Assembly (NCBI RefSeq): GCF_001418085.1
Contig: NZ_LIQH01000040.1
Coordinates: forward strand, 310,001-374,000
Length of the DNA stretch: 64,000 nucleotides
Direction of reading: 5' to 3'
Source of the DNA: Lacinutrix algicola
GTDB taxonomy: Bacteria > Bacteroidota > Bacteroidia > Flavobacteriales > Flavobacteriaceae
This document shows positions 52,479 to 61,343 of the stretch, piece after piece. The notes below the pieces were generated by a model. It was not told the origin of the DNA. It searched no databases and saw only the letters and a list, made by a program, of their open reading frames with translations. A program made the translations under genes and the position numbers. Numbering within the stretch: the first letter of the stretch is position 1; each line of letters opens with the position of its first letter.

Positions 52479-52769
52479 ATGTTAAAACTCACAGAAAAAG
52501 ATATAGAAAAGCATTTAGAAAAATTACCAGAATGGGATTATGCCGAAAATGCAATCCATACAGAATACGAATTCAATAATTTTAAAGATTGCTTTAGTGC
52601 CATGAGCCGAATTGCTTTTGAGTGCGAAGCTTTAAACCACCATCCAGATTGGTCTAACACCTACAACATCCTAAATATTACATTATCTACTCACGATGCT
52701 GGTGGTGTTACTATTAAAGATATAAAACTTGCGCAAGCCATTGAAGGTATTGTTGAAGAAGAAGATTAG
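52479..52769 (+). CDS. 4a-hydroxytetrahydrobiopterin dehydratase (PhhB/PCD)
   Basis: 96 residues. The family signature is EALNHHPDWSNTYN (about 56-69; the H-H-P-x-W core is exact) and TLSTHDAGGVTIKD (about 73-86). The enzyme recycles oxidised pterin for aromatic amino acid hydroxylases; in bacteria lacking them it can act in molybdopterin or folate pathways. It starts 15 bases after the HflX-N gene, so the two are likely co-transcribed. Confidence 0.93.
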   Translation: MLKLTEKDIEKHLEKLPEWDYAENAIHTEYEFNNFKDCFSAMSRIAFECEALNHHPDWSNTYNILNITLSTHDAGGVTIKDIKLAQAIEGIVEEED

Positions 52770-52838
52770 TAAATGCTGTAGTAACTAGGATTATAAATAC
52801 TTTTTTTTGTATTTTACAACTCTAATTTACTGCCCTTA

Positions 52839-54893
52839 ATGATTAGATTATTCTTAGTTCCCTTTATTTTTTGTGTTTCAATTTTTGGCTACAGTCAAGA
52901 AAACACTTTGTTTTGCAAACAAGTTTCTGCGCTTAAAACAACGATTAATACCAATCATTTTAATCCTAAAACACTAAACGACAGCACTTCTAAATCTATT
53001 TTTAAATTATTTTTTAAGGAGATGGATGCTGATAAAGACTATTTTCTTCAAAGTGATATTACTCTGTTTAGTACAGATGAGTTACAACTCGATGACTATA
53101 TTATAGATGCAAATTGCAACTTTATAAGTAAATATGTTTCGGTTTTAGAGCAGAGAATTAAACTTAATATCGCTAAACTTGAAGCTTTAAAAGAAAAACC
53201 TCTAGATTATTCTGGTACAATAACATTACAACAGACACCTCAAAAATTTTACACTTATTATAAAGATGAAACTGCTTTAGAAAAAGGTATTCGCAAACGA
53301 ATTAGCTATCGTATAATTACAAAATTACTCGATGAGAACAATACTGTTGCTGCCATTAAAAAGAATTTTACAATTTTAGAAAAAGAAGCGAAACTAATAG
53401 TTATTGAAAATGAAATTTGCCTTTTAAACGAATTCCAAAATAAAGAAGGCGGAATTAATCGTTTTGTGAAATCAGCATTTTTAAACGCTTATGTAAAAGT
53501 TAACGATCCTAATTCTACCTTTTTTAGTTCTACTGAAAAAGTAACTTACCAAAATAACCTCTCTAAAAACCAGATGTCTTTTGGTATTATTACAACAAAA
53601 AATGACAATGGAGAAATTGCCATTGCACATGTAATTCCAGGAAGTGCCGCTTTCGAAAACGGTAAATTTGAAGAAGATGATGTTATAAAATCCATTTCTA
53701 ATGGAAAAGCCGTGTTTACTATACACTGTGTTTCTAATGAAGATATCGCATTATATCTTAATAAAGAAAAACATAAAACATTAACCTTTTCTATAAAAAA
53801 GGAAAATGGAACGCTTCAAGACATAAAGCTTACTAAAAGTAATATTAAGGTTGAAAACAATGCCATTAGAGCATATCTTATTTCGGACACTAATAATTAT
53901 GGTTACATTAAAATACCTAGTTTTTATACCAACTACGAATCTCCTAATGGTCGTGGACTAACTGCAGATATTGCTAAAGAATTATACAAACTACAAAAAG
54001 AAAATATTGAAGGTCTTATTCTCGATTTACGTTTTAATGGCGGTGGTTCTATGCAAGAAGCGATAGAACTTTCGGGTATGTTTATAGACCGTGGTCCTGT
54101 AGCAATTATAAAATCTAAAGCAGGAGAAAACTATACTATTAAAGACCGTAAACGTGGTAGTTTTTATAGTAAACCTATTGTTATTTTGGTTAATGATTAT
54201 AGTGCATCCGCATCGGAGTTTTTTGCTGCAGCAATGCAAGATTATAACCGTGCAATAGTTGTAGGTTCTACAACTTACGGTAAATCTAGTGCACAAAGTA
54301 TTATGCCCATAAACGAAGATGAAACCTTAGGTTTTGCTAAACTAACTATAGAAACATTCTTTCGTGTTACTGGAAAAAGCCATCAAGCAGTTGGTATTAT
54401 TCCTGATATTAAATTACCATCGTTATATGATAATTTTGAAACAGCCGAGAAGAACAAACCACATGCATTACAAAACACATCAACTAGCGTTAGTTTAAAA
54501 CATATTCCACTTCCTAAATTAGGAATAGATATTATAAATACTAAAAGTAATGCTCGTATTACTAACGATAAAAGCTTCAAAAGAGTTTTAGATATTAATA
54601 AAGCACTATATAAATTCGTTTATAAAAAAGGAATAAAACACAAACTTACTTTGGAGAGTATTTCCGAAGAAAAAAAACGTAGAAAAGCAACTTTAGATTT
54701 TATTTTTAATGAGGATGAAGATACACCACCTCTATTTAACATTAAAAATACAATATCTACAAACGAGCTTTTAGAATACAATACAGAAGACAAAGAACAG
54801 AATAAAGCTGTTTTACAAACACTCGCTCAGGATATTTATATAAACGAAGCGCAAAACATATTAAAAGATTTAATAACCCAAATTAATAACTAA
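52839..54893 (+). CDS. Periplasmic tail-specific (Prc/CtpA-type, S41) protease
   Basis: 684 residues. A signal peptide (LFLVPFIFCVSIFGYSQ) precedes a helical N-terminal region of about 230 residues. A PDZ domain lies at about 250-330 (GEIAIAHVIPGSAAFENGKF, DDVIKSISNG). The S41 catalytic domain carries LILDLRFNGGGSMQEAI, the catalytic Ser in NDYSASASEFFAAAMQD (about 460) and the Lys in STTYGKSSAQS (about 482). The rest is a C-terminal helical extension. It trims or degrades periplasmic proteins by their C-termini. Its stop overlaps the start of the next gene by one base, so the two are coupled. Confidence 0.9.
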   Translation: MIRLFLVPFIFCVSIFGYSQENTLFCKQVSALKTTINTNHFNPKTLNDSTSKSIFKLFFKEMDADKDYFLQSDITLFSTDELQLDDYIIDANCNFISKYVSVLEQRIKLNIAKLEALKEKPLDYSGTITLQQTPQKFYTYYKDETALEKGIRKRISYRIITKLLDENNTVAAIKKNFTILEKEAKLIVIENEICLLNEFQNKEGGINRFVKSAFLNAYVKVNDPNSTFFSSTEKVTYQNNLSKNQMSFGIITTKNDNGEIAIAHVIPGSAAFENGKFEEDDVIKSISNGKAVFTIHCVSNEDIALYLNKEKHKTLTFSIKKENGTLQDIKLTKSNIKVENNAIRAYLISDTNNYGYIKIPSFYTNYESPNGRGLTADIAKELYKLQKENIEGLILDLRFNGGGSMQEAIELSGMFIDRGPVAIIKSKAGENYTIKDRKRGSFYSKPIVILVNDYSASASEFFAAAMQDYNRAIVVGSTTYGKSSAQSIMPINEDETLGFAKLTIETFFRVTGKSHQAVGIIPDIKLPSLYDNFETAEKNKPHALQNTSTSVSLKHIPLPKLGIDIINTKSNARITNDKSFKRVLDINKALYKFVYKKGIKHKLTLESISEEKKRRKATLDFIFNEDEDTPPLFNIKNTISTNELLEYNTEDKEQNKAVLQTLAQDIYINEAQNILKDLITQINN

Positions 54894-55927
54894 TGAAAAT
54901 CCTAACTAAATTACTTTTCGCTTCATTTTTTCTATTCTCACTTGTCGCCAGTGCTCAAAGCTTTGATACTGCTTTAGAATACCTAGAGTTTATTGGAAAA
55001 GAACAAGAAACCGTTACTAAAAACACATGGAAATATACTAAAGCGGTTGCACATAGTAAAAGCGATAAAAGTATTTCGAAAAAGAGAGAAGTATTAATAA
55101 AAACAGTAGAACGTGCTATTGCTAAAATTGAAAAAGCAAAAGGTTTTGATGGTGACGAATATAAAAACAATGTACTAAATCACATGCGTTTAAACGAGAG
55201 TTTACTAAAAAAGGAATATGCCGATATTATAGACATGAAAGCTGTTGCAGAACAATCTTACGACTTAATGGAAGCTTATATTTTAGCTCAAGAATTAGCA
55301 GACGAGAAAATGATGGAATCTCAAGTTGATTACGAAAAAAACTTCTACGCTTTTGCCGATAAGCATAATATTAACATTGTTGAAAGTGATAACGATTTAG
55401 GTAAAAAAATGGCAATATCTAATAAGGTGTTCGACCATACAAATGCGCTTTATCTCATTTTCTTTAAAGTCTATATAAACGAAGTGTATTTATGGGAAGC
55501 AATAGAAAAAAGTGATGTTAGTGGTATCCAACAAAATACAAATGCATTAAATCAAGCTGCAAAAGACGGATTAGAAATACTTAAAACAACTGAACCATAC
55601 AAAACCGATAAAAGTTTAATTTTAGCTTATAAAAATGTATTTAATTTCTTTGTAGATGAATCTGAAAATAAAATTCCTACAATCTCAGATTATTTAATTT
55701 TAAAAGAAGATTTTGAAACCATAAAAACAACTATCGATAAAACTCCAGAAAAAAAACGTACCAAAGAGCAAATTGATGCTTACAATAAAAAAATTAAAGA
55801 CATTAATAAAGCTGGAACTAATTATAACAAGATAAATGGTGCTTTAAATAATGACAGACAGAAGGTGTTTTTAAAAATGGAAGAATCGAAATCTAAGTTT
55901 TTATCTAGGCATGTGCCAAAAGATTAA
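54893..55927 (+). CDS. Exported helical protein coupled to the S41 protease
   Basis: 344 residues. A signal peptide (MKILTKLLFASFFLFSLVASAQ) is followed by an almost all-helical protein (AIAKIEKAKGFDGDEYKNN, LMEAYILAQELADEKMMES, NALNQAAKDGLEILKTTEP) with a basic C-terminus. I recall a flavobacterial family labelled LIC11966 surface protein of about this size that it may belong to, but I cannot confirm it. Its ATG overlaps the protease stop (TAATG), so the two proteins are made together; it may be an adaptor or substrate of the protease (inference). Confidence 0.75.
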   Translation: MKILTKLLFASFFLFSLVASAQSFDTALEYLEFIGKEQETVTKNTWKYTKAVAHSKSDKSISKKREVLIKTVERAIAKIEKAKGFDGDEYKNNVLNHMRLNESLLKKEYADIIDMKAVAEQSYDLMEAYILAQELADEKMMESQVDYEKNFYAFADKHNINIVESDNDLGKKMAISNKVFDHTNALYLIFFKVYINEVYLWEAIEKSDVSGIQQNTNALNQAAKDGLEILKTTEPYKTDKSLILAYKNVFNFFVDESENKIPTISDYLILKEDFETIKTTIDKTPEKKRTKEQIDAYNKKIKDINKAGTNYNKINGALNNDRQKVFLKMEESKSKFLSRHVPKD

Positions 55928-55959
55928 ACACGTATTAGAATAGTTTAGCTTGAAACATT

Positions 55960-55988
55960 TTTGTAGCCAAACATTTTTTTTAAATTTG
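55960..55988 (+). promoter_or_regulatory. yebC promoter (TTTG-N17-TAAATTTG)
   Basis: TTTG at 55960-55963, a 17-nt spacer, and a perfect TAAATTTG -7 box at 55981-55988: the cleanest Bacteroidetes promoter in the window. Predicted transcription begins near 55993, giving a leader of about 100 nt before yebC. Confidence 0.65.
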
Positions 55989-56046
55989 TAACACATTAAT
56001 AAATAACGAACAAATTTTCGTCTACACGGAAATTAAAAATATAGAT

Positions 56047-56075
56047 TTCCTTATCTCTAAATTTAAGATAAGGAA
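56047..56075 (+). other. Leader hairpin upstream of yebC
   Basis: TTCCTTATCT (56047-56056) and AGATAAGGAA (56066-56075) are perfect 10-nt inverted repeats with a 9-nt loop, ending 21 nt before the yebC ATG. It lies inside the predicted leader. It could be a regulatory stem, a DNA operator, or a relic of the TTCC...GGAA repeat family. Confidence 0.55.
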
Positions 56076-56096
56076 GCAATAAAAATACAAATTACT

Positions 56097-56819
56097 ATGG
56101 GAAGAGCTTTTGAGTTCCGTAAAGCAAGAAAAATGAAACGATGGTCTGCTATGAGTAAAGCATTTACTCGTGTTGGAAAAGACATTGTAATAGCAGTAAA
56201 AGAAGGAGGACCAGATCCAGACAGTAACTCACGTTTACGTGCTGTTATACAAAATGCAAAGGCTTTAAACATGCCTAAAGACAATGTTGAGCGTGCTATT
56301 AAAAAAGCAAGTGAAAAAGGTCAAGGTGATTTTAAAGAAGTTATTTTTGAAGGTTACGCACCGCATGGTATTGCAGTACTTGTAGAAACTGCTACAGATA
56401 ATAATACTAGAACAGTTGCAGATGTACGTAGCTATTTTAATAAATGTGATGGTAGTTTAGGAACTTCTGGTTCTGTAATTTTTATGTTCGATCATACTTG
56501 TAATTTTAGAATTCCTGCCGAAGGTTTAGATCCTGAAGAGCTAGAACTAGAATTTATAGATTTTGGAGCAGAAGAAGTATTTGCCGACGACGATGGTATC
56601 TTAATTTACGCACCATTTGAAAACTTTGGAGCCATACAAGCAGAATTAGAATCTAGAGATATTGAAATTCTTTCTTCTGGATTTGAACGTATTCCTCAAG
56701 TTTTAAAGAAATTAACGCCTGAACAAGAAGCAGACGTTGAAAAGCTTTTAGAAAAGTTAGATGATAATGATGATGTACAAAACGTATATCATACTATGCA
56801 AGAAAATACTGAAGAGTAA
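56097..56819 (+). CDS. yebC: YebC/TACO1-family protein
   Basis: 240 residues. GRAFEFRKARKMKRWSAM at the N-terminus, VAVKEGGPDPDSNSRLR-like (here IVIAVKEGGPDPDSNSRL), MPKDNVERAIKKA and FEGYAPHGIAVLVE are the family signatures. YebC proteins have been described as transcriptional regulators and more recently as ribosome-associated factors helping translation of proline stretches; the first role of this copy is not clear. Stand-alone transcript with a strong promoter, a leader hairpin and its own terminator. Confidence 0.95.
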   Translation: MGRAFEFRKARKMKRWSAMSKAFTRVGKDIVIAVKEGGPDPDSNSRLRAVIQNAKALNMPKDNVERAIKKASEKGQGDFKEVIFEGYAPHGIAVLVETATDNNTRTVADVRSYFNKCDGSLGTSGSVIFMFDHTCNFRIPAEGLDPEELELEFIDFGAEEVFADDDGILIYAPFENFGAIQAELESRDIEILSSGFERIPQVLKKLTPEQEADVEKLLEKLDDNDDVQNVYHTMQENTEE

Positions 56820-56834
56820 TAAAATTGATTAAAT

Positions 56835-56867
56835 AAAAAAATGCCATCCGAGAGGATCATTTTTTTT
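56835..56867. terminator. Terminator after yebC
   Basis: An A-run, then ATG-CC-ATCC-GAGA-GGAT-CAT and a T-run: the stem has a small bulge and A/T extensions. It also lies beyond the stop of the converging minus-strand gene. Confidence 0.75.
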
Positions 56868-56892
56868 AACATTATATATTATAAGAATTTTA

Positions 56893-57878
56893 TTAGTCCT
56901 TAGATAAATGCACAGCAGAAGCTGATGCTAATGGGTTGTTAACTGCTGGAGTTAAATCTACTCCTGTTCCAATATTATTAAAAGCAAGAATTCTACCATT
57001 TGCAGCTTCAGCAATAAAAACAGTTTCCGTATCACCATCATAAGCAACATCTACAGGATTTCCTAATACAGTATTAGAACCTGCAACTCTTACTTGATTA
57101 GACAAAGCTATTGTTCCTCCGTTTGGTGTAGCATTTAACTTGGTTGTAAAATCTGCAACTACATGAAATCCACCATCTGTACTTACAGTTGCATCTGCAA
57201 TATCTGTTAATACAGCTGTGTTAGTACTAGCATCGTAAGTAATACCATGTGTTCTTAGATACCTTCTACTACTGCTCTTTTAGATGGTAAAACAGTATCG
57301 TCTGCACTGTTAGATAGAAAACCATTAAATACGGCTAATTCACTAGTTGCATCCACAACTGCATATAAATCTGCTCCATTAAATACAATTCCCGATCTTT
57401 TGTAGATAAATAATCTACCATCTGGTGTTGTAGTATCTCCATCAACATCAGAGTTATCTGCAACTACATAAAAATCACCATTTACAGCAACCTCTCTTGG
57501 ACTCGTCATATCTGCAGTACCAGTAACATCAATATTTACATTAGATTCAGTAACTTGAGTTGTTGCATTTGTAAAGCCTTCAAGTGCTAAACCAGAACGA
57601 GAAGCTTGAATAGCTGTATCTGTATTACCATCATAATAAACACCATCTGCTGCAATACTTGTAGTTATTAATGATGTCGTTGTAATATTACTCATGTCTG
57701 TTAGATCATAATATGTAATATTACCATCTGTATTGTTAGAGGTGTATAGTCTTGTTGATGAAGTTAGAGATGGATTTCCTGTACTTCCAGTATCATCATC
57801 ATTACTGCATGATGTAAAAATTAATGCTCCTAAAGCGAAAAGACTACATAATTTAATCGAATTTTTTAAAATTGTCAT
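56893..57878 (-). pseudogene. Frameshifted lipoprotein with propeller-like repeats
   Basis: The first frame (57255-57878) encodes a lipoprotein signal ending FTSC, then beta-rich repeats (LYTSNNTDGNITYYDLTD, PREVAVNGDFYVVADNSD), and stops at TAA after VVEGI. From about 57250 down to the stop at 56893 another frame is fully open and continues the same style: RTHGITYDASTNTAVLT, GGFHVVADFTTKLNA, GNPVDVAYDGDTETVFIAE. No start codon is needed there. So a gene of about 325 residues is broken near 57253, where losing TA or gaining one base restores VVEGIRTHGITYD. Function unknown; NHL- or YncE-like extracellular propeller proteins are the nearest pattern. Confidence 0.7.
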
Positions 57879-57916
57879 ACTAAATTGGTTTTAATTATTA
57901 TAGTCTACATACGTAA

Positions 57917-57924
57917 CAAAGATA
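57917..57924 (-). promoter_or_regulatory. Candidate -7 element of the frameshifted lipoprotein gene
   Basis: The minus strand reads TATCTTTG, an exact TAnnTTTG match, 38 nt before the ATG at 57878. A TTTA 21 nt further upstream could serve as the -33. Confidence 0.45.
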
Positions 57925-58047
57925 TTGTTGGTTTTACTCTTTATATAAATTAACACATAAACTGAAGTTTTATTGAAAAGTGTTAAATGTAAAATTTGAA
58001 TAAAAAACTGTATCTATTACAGTTAGCTATTTTTTACTTTAAAAAAT

Positions 58048-58083
58048 TCAGTCAGAAAATCAGACAGAAAATCAGACAGAAAT
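58048..58083. repeat. Short tandem repeat (12-nt unit ATCAGACAGAAA)
   Basis: ATCAGACAGAAA occurs twice in tandem (58059-58070, 58071-58082) after a partial copy TCAGTCAGAAA. It sits in the 420-nt gap 57879-58298, which otherwise holds a promoter element, the terminator at 58085-58122 and no convincing gene. Confidence 0.7.
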
Positions 58084-58084
58084 T

Positions 58085-58122
58085 AAAACAAAAAAAAGCT
58101 ACTTCACATAGGTTAAGTAGCT
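58085..58122 (-). terminator. Candidate terminator of the Kdo operon
   Basis: On the minus strand AGCTACTT...AAGTAGCT with an 9-nt loop is followed by seven T and a further T-rich stretch. It lies 177 nt past the last gene of the minus-strand operon. Confidence 0.65.
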
Positions 58123-58298
58123 CTTATAATCTTGTAGTAGGTAAATGTTTCTTTTTAGGGACTTGGCAAAGTTTACTTTATGTTTCATCCGCATACTACA
58201 CGGAATGTATTCCAATTATTATACCAAAAATAGTATATTATTTAAAATGAGATATGCTTTATCTGAAAAATTTAAACATTTTTTTTAAAGCTTAATCG

Positions 58299-58847
58299 TT
58301 AAGAATATTCTGGTTTTTTACCAATGATACCATCATAAAAAGAATGCATGAATTTAAAATCTGCATCAATATCATCTGTCGGATAAAAAGGTTCCGAAAT
58401 AGTGTTTTTTTTGTTCTTAAAATCTAATGTAAACATTATTATTGGCACGTTAGCAGCTTTAGCAATGTAGTAAAAACCTGTTCGCCACTTTTCTACTTTC
58501 TTCCTTGTTCCTTCTGGTGCAAAAGTGATTCTAAATTCTTCAAATTTATCAAACTCTTTAGCAATAGCTTCAACTTTATTCTCGTTAGTACTCCTGTTTA
58601 ATGGTACACCACCAACAGCTCTAAAATAATAACCCAAAGGCCAAACAAATAATTCTTTTTTACCAACAAAATTGGTTTTTATATCAAGTACTCTTCTAAG
58701 GAAAACACCAATATAAAAATCATGCCAACTGGTATGTGGTGCAGCAATAATGACAGCTTTTTTTATAGTATCCTTAGACATTGAAGTATTACCTTCAATT
58801 TTCCAACCCAATACTTTATAGTATATAAATTTATAGAAGCCTAGCAT
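58299..58847 (-). CDS. 1-acyl-sn-glycerol-3-phosphate acyltransferase-like protein (PlsC family)
   Basis: 182 residues. The acyltransferase motif H-x-x-x-x-D is APHTSWHDFYIG (about 36-47), and the second motif is FAPEGTRKK (about 109-117). VGKKELFVWPLGYYF lies between. A shorter protein than typical PlsC, with a single N-terminal hydrophobic start, so it is more like the small acyltransferases of glycerolipid or lipid A-related metabolism. It is the last gene of the Kdo operon, starting one base after kdnB; position favours a role in envelope lipid or lipopolysaccharide modification, but the acceptor is unknown. Confidence 0.85.
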   Translation of the reverse strand: MLGFYKFIYYKVLGWKIEGNTSMSKDTIKKAVIIAAPHTSWHDFYIGVFLRRVLDIKTNFVGKKELFVWPLGYYFRAVGGVPLNRSTNENKVEAIAKEFDKFEEFRITFAPEGTRKKVEKWRTGFYYIAKAANVPIIMFTLDFKNKKNTISEPFYPTDDIDADFKFMHSFYDGIIGKKPEYS

Positions 58848-58848
58848 A

Positions 58849-59931
58849 CTACATTTTTTTATAGAGTGCTTTTAACTTATCTCGTGTTATTGTCTTTTTC
58901 CATTCTTTACCAATTGCATTTTCCCAAAGTGGTTCTAAGCTTAATGCAACATTAATCATGATATCAAATTCTTTGTCCGATAGATCTTTGCAAATACCTT
59001 GAGGTAAAGTAATATTATGCTTAATTTTCATAGCTTTAAACATAGCAACACCATCTGGATAGTACTCCTCTAAATGATCGAATACAATACAGTTACCAAC
59101 ACCATGCTTTACGCCAAGTAAATAACCTAAACCGTAACTTAATGCGTGAGCAACACCAACTTGAGAATAAGCAATACTCATACCTCCGTGCCAACTCGCC
59201 ATCATTAATTTGTCTTGAGATTCCTCATCGCTTAAATTATCTTCAAGAAAAATTTGTTTACAAAGTGTAAATGCTTTCTCTCCATAAGTTTTACTAAAAG
59301 CATTTAAAAAGGTACCATTAAGTGATTCAACACAATGCACAAAACAATCCATTCCTGTGTAAAACCATTGGTCTTTAGGTACATCTTTTGTTAATTCTGG
59401 ATCCAACATTACTTGATCGAATGGTGTATAATCACTATTAATACCTAGTTTACGTTCAGGTCCTGTTAAAATAGTAGTTCTAGATACCTCTGCTCCTGTT
59501 CCTGAAATTGTAGGAATACCAACATGATAAATCGCAGGATTTTTAACTAAATCCCATCCTTGATAATCTTTAGACTCTCCTTCATTAGTAAGCATAATAG
59601 CTACTGCTTTAGCAATATCTAAAACACTACCTCCTCCAATACCAATAATACCGGATGGCAGCTCTTTATAATTTAGAATAATGTCTTCTACTAGTTTGTC
59701 TATTTGAGACGTTTCAGGTTCTTTTTCTGCAGAGACATATATTAATTTATCGTCGTAAGACAACGGAATTCTTGAGGTTAACCAAGCGTTACCTTTAAAA
59801 ACATCATCCACAAAAAATATAAATGGTGCTTTGGTATTTAGTCGTTTAGGAGAGAGAATTTCTTCTAATTGATTAAAACTACCTCGTCCAAATATTACTC
59901 TAGACACCATTGGAAAATTCTTATAACTCAT
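58849..59931 (-). CDS. kdnB: Iron-containing alcohol dehydrogenase, KdnB-like (Kdo 8-oxidase)
   Basis: 360 residues of the Fe-ADH family. The start MSYKNFPMVSRVIFGRGSF, the NAD loop GIGGGSVLDIAKAVAI (about 94-109), and PTISGTGAEVSRTTI closely recall Shewanella KdnB, which oxidises Kdo at C8 before transamination to 8-amino-Kdo. Metal ligands are visible as D and H in GMDCFVHCVE (about 194 and 198), H in AHALSYGLG and H in VKHGVGN. kdsB is in the same operon, which supports the assignment. The usual partner KdnA, a PLP aminotransferase, is not in the window, so either it lies elsewhere or the oxidised sugar has another fate. General alcohol dehydrogenase is the fall-back call. Confidence 0.7.
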   Translation of the reverse strand: MSYKNFPMVSRVIFGRGSFNQLEEILSPKRLNTKAPFIFFVDDVFKGNAWLTSRIPLSYDDKLIYVSAEKEPETSQIDKLVEDIILNYKELPSGIIGIGGGSVLDIAKAVAIMLTNEGESKDYQGWDLVKNPAIYHVGIPTISGTGAEVSRTTILTGPERKLGINSDYTPFDQVMLDPELTKDVPKDQWFYTGMDCFVHCVESLNGTFLNAFSKTYGEKAFTLCKQIFLEDNLSDEESQDKLMMASWHGGMSIAYSQVGVAHALSYGLGYLLGVKHGVGNCIVFDHLEEYYPDGVAMFKAMKIKHNITLPQGICKDLSDKEFDIMINVALSLEPLWENAIGKEWKKTITRDKLKALYKKM

Positions 59932-59959
59932 TGACTTTTAGTCTTAGTTTGTAAAGTTA

Positions 59960-60577
59960 TTACTTATTTAGTTTTTTCTGAAATAATTCTGAAAATAAAC
60001 TTAAATGATAACCATCTACAAGTGCATGATTAACATTTATTGCTACATTCATTATTTTTTCATTATTGACTTCTTTCACTTTTCCAAATGCTAATTTGGG
60101 AACAGATTCTTGCAAACCTGAAACGGGCTCTTTGTGGCCAGAAAAATCCGACCAAGGCAAAGCGGAACAATGGATACAATCTAATCCATTTTTAGGTGGA
60201 AATAGATTGCTTGAAGTATTAATACGTTGTTTTTCGTCTTGAAAATTAGACAAAAATAAGTCTAAATTCTCATTATAATCTATATACGAAAAACCAAATG
60301 TTTTATTCTCTCTCATTATAGTTGCAGAAGCATTTATGCTATTAAAAATTACCACCTTATCGTCTACAATTCTATATTTTAAATTTTCGACACCATTAAT
60401 GGCTTGCATGCAAGCATGTAAATAAGTACCGAAAAAACTCACTTTGTTATCTTTAGAAAACGCATAAGTTTTTGTTACATTAAACGGAATGGTTATACCA
60501 AAATAAGGATCTTTCAGTTTTGAAAAATGCTCAAAATGTTCCTTTCTATTCCATGTATTTATATCTAATTCTTTCAA
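59960..60577 (-). CDS. Chloramphenicol acetyltransferase-fold protein in the Kdo operon
   Basis: 205 residues of the CAT fold. The catalytic motif H-x-x-x-D-G is VNHALVDGYH (about 185-194), and LPWSDFSGH and PKLAFGKV fit the central beta region. The N-terminus is WNRKEHFEHFSKLKDPYFGI, as in CAT family proteins. Chromosomal CAT-like proteins of Flavobacteria are not necessarily resistance enzymes. Placed between a HAD phosphatase and kdnB, it could acetylate an amino or hydroxyl group on a sugar; that is inference from position. It starts two bases after the HAD gene stop. Confidence 0.85.
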   Translation of the reverse strand: MKELDINTWNRKEHFEHFSKLKDPYFGITIPFNVTKTYAFSKDNKVSFFGTYLHACMQAINGVENLKYRIVDDKVVIFNSINASATIMRENKTFGFSYIDYNENLDLFLSNFQDEKQRINTSSNLFPPKNGLDCIHCSALPWSDFSGHKEPVSGLQESVPKLAFGKVKEVNNEKIMNVAINVNHALVDGYHLSLFSELFQKKLNK

Positions 60578-60579
60578 TT

Positions 60580-61284
60580 TTAATTCAATAATTTAGGAAG
60601 TTCTAATAAACTATTTAAAGTTTTGTAGTCTTTTCCATTTGTGTCCATTTCTTTAACTTGTTCATGAGCCCAAGTGGTATGAAAAGGAACGTGTATAGCG
60701 TGCGCTTTTATATTAATTAATGGTAATATATCAGACTTTAAAGAGTTTCCAACCATTAAAAAGGCTTCTGGCTCAATATCTAATCGCTTTAATAATTTAC
60801 TGTAATTATCTTCTTTTTTATCACTTAATACTTCAATATGATGAAAATAACCTAGCAATCCAGATTTTTGAAGCTTACGTTCTTGGTCTAACAAATCGCC
60901 TTTAGTAGCTACAATTAACTTATAGTTTTTTGATAATTCTGCAAGCACTTCTTCTACTCCATCAAGTAGCTCTACAGGTTTATTAATCATATCCTTACCA
61001 ATGTCTAATATTTTTGAAATAGTAGTATTAGAGACTGTGTTATTAGATAATTCTAATGCCATTTCTACCATAGATAAAACAAAACCTTTAACACCATAAC
61101 CATAAACTGGAAGGTTTTTCATTTCCATTTTAAAGAGCTCTTGGTCTATTTTATTCTCGGTTTCAAATCTATTTAAAAGCTTTGCAAACTCGCTTTCAGC
61201 ATCACGAAAATAAGTTTCGTTAACCCATAGCGTATCATCTGCATCAAAACCAATTACTTTTATATTTTGGTAGTCTTTATTCAA
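60580..61284 (-). CDS. HAD-superfamily phosphatase
   Basis: 234 residues. Motif I is GFDADDTLWVNE (Asp nucleophile and D+2, about 12-23), followed by a helical cap. Motif II is in LIVATKGDLLDQE (Thr), and motif III-IV is SKLLKRLDIEPEAFLMVGNS with DILPL. It looks like a HAD-IA type hydrolase and is not KdsC-like in size or opening, so it is not an obvious Kdo-8-phosphate phosphatase, although it sits in that operon. Substrate unknown. Two bases separate it from the CAT-like gene and 59 from kdsB. Confidence 0.87.
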   Translation of the reverse strand: MNKDYQNIKVIGFDADDTLWVNETYFRDAESEFAKLLNRFETENKIDQELFKMEMKNLPVYGYGVKGFVLSMVEMALELSNNTVSNTTISKILDIGKDMINKPVELLDGVEEVLAELSKNYKLIVATKGDLLDQERKLQKSGLLGYFHHIEVLSDKKEDNYSKLLKRLDIEPEAFLMVGNSLKSDILPLINIKAHAIHVPFHTTWAHEQVKEMDTNGKDYKTLNSLLELPKLLN

Positions 61285-61343
61285 TAGTATTAAACTCTTT
61301 TAATTATTATAAATTCTATTTTTAAAGCGGAAATTAACTTTCG

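Noticed and set aside
57996-58250. 84-aa ORF on the plus strand in the gap before the Kdo operon end
   Set aside because: Its sequence is dictated by the 12-nt tandem repeat and the terminator stem (SQKIRQKIRQKLKQK), it has no family resemblance, and it runs through a terminator.
59960-60577. Chloramphenicol resistance gene
   Set aside because: CAT fold and catalytic His are present, but operon context is sugar metabolism and there is no mobile element; resistance cannot be claimed.
60580-61284. KdsC (Kdo-8-phosphate phosphatase)
   Set aside because: KdsC is shorter, lacks a helical cap and starts differently; this HAD protein has a cap and a DADDT motif of the HAD-IA kind.
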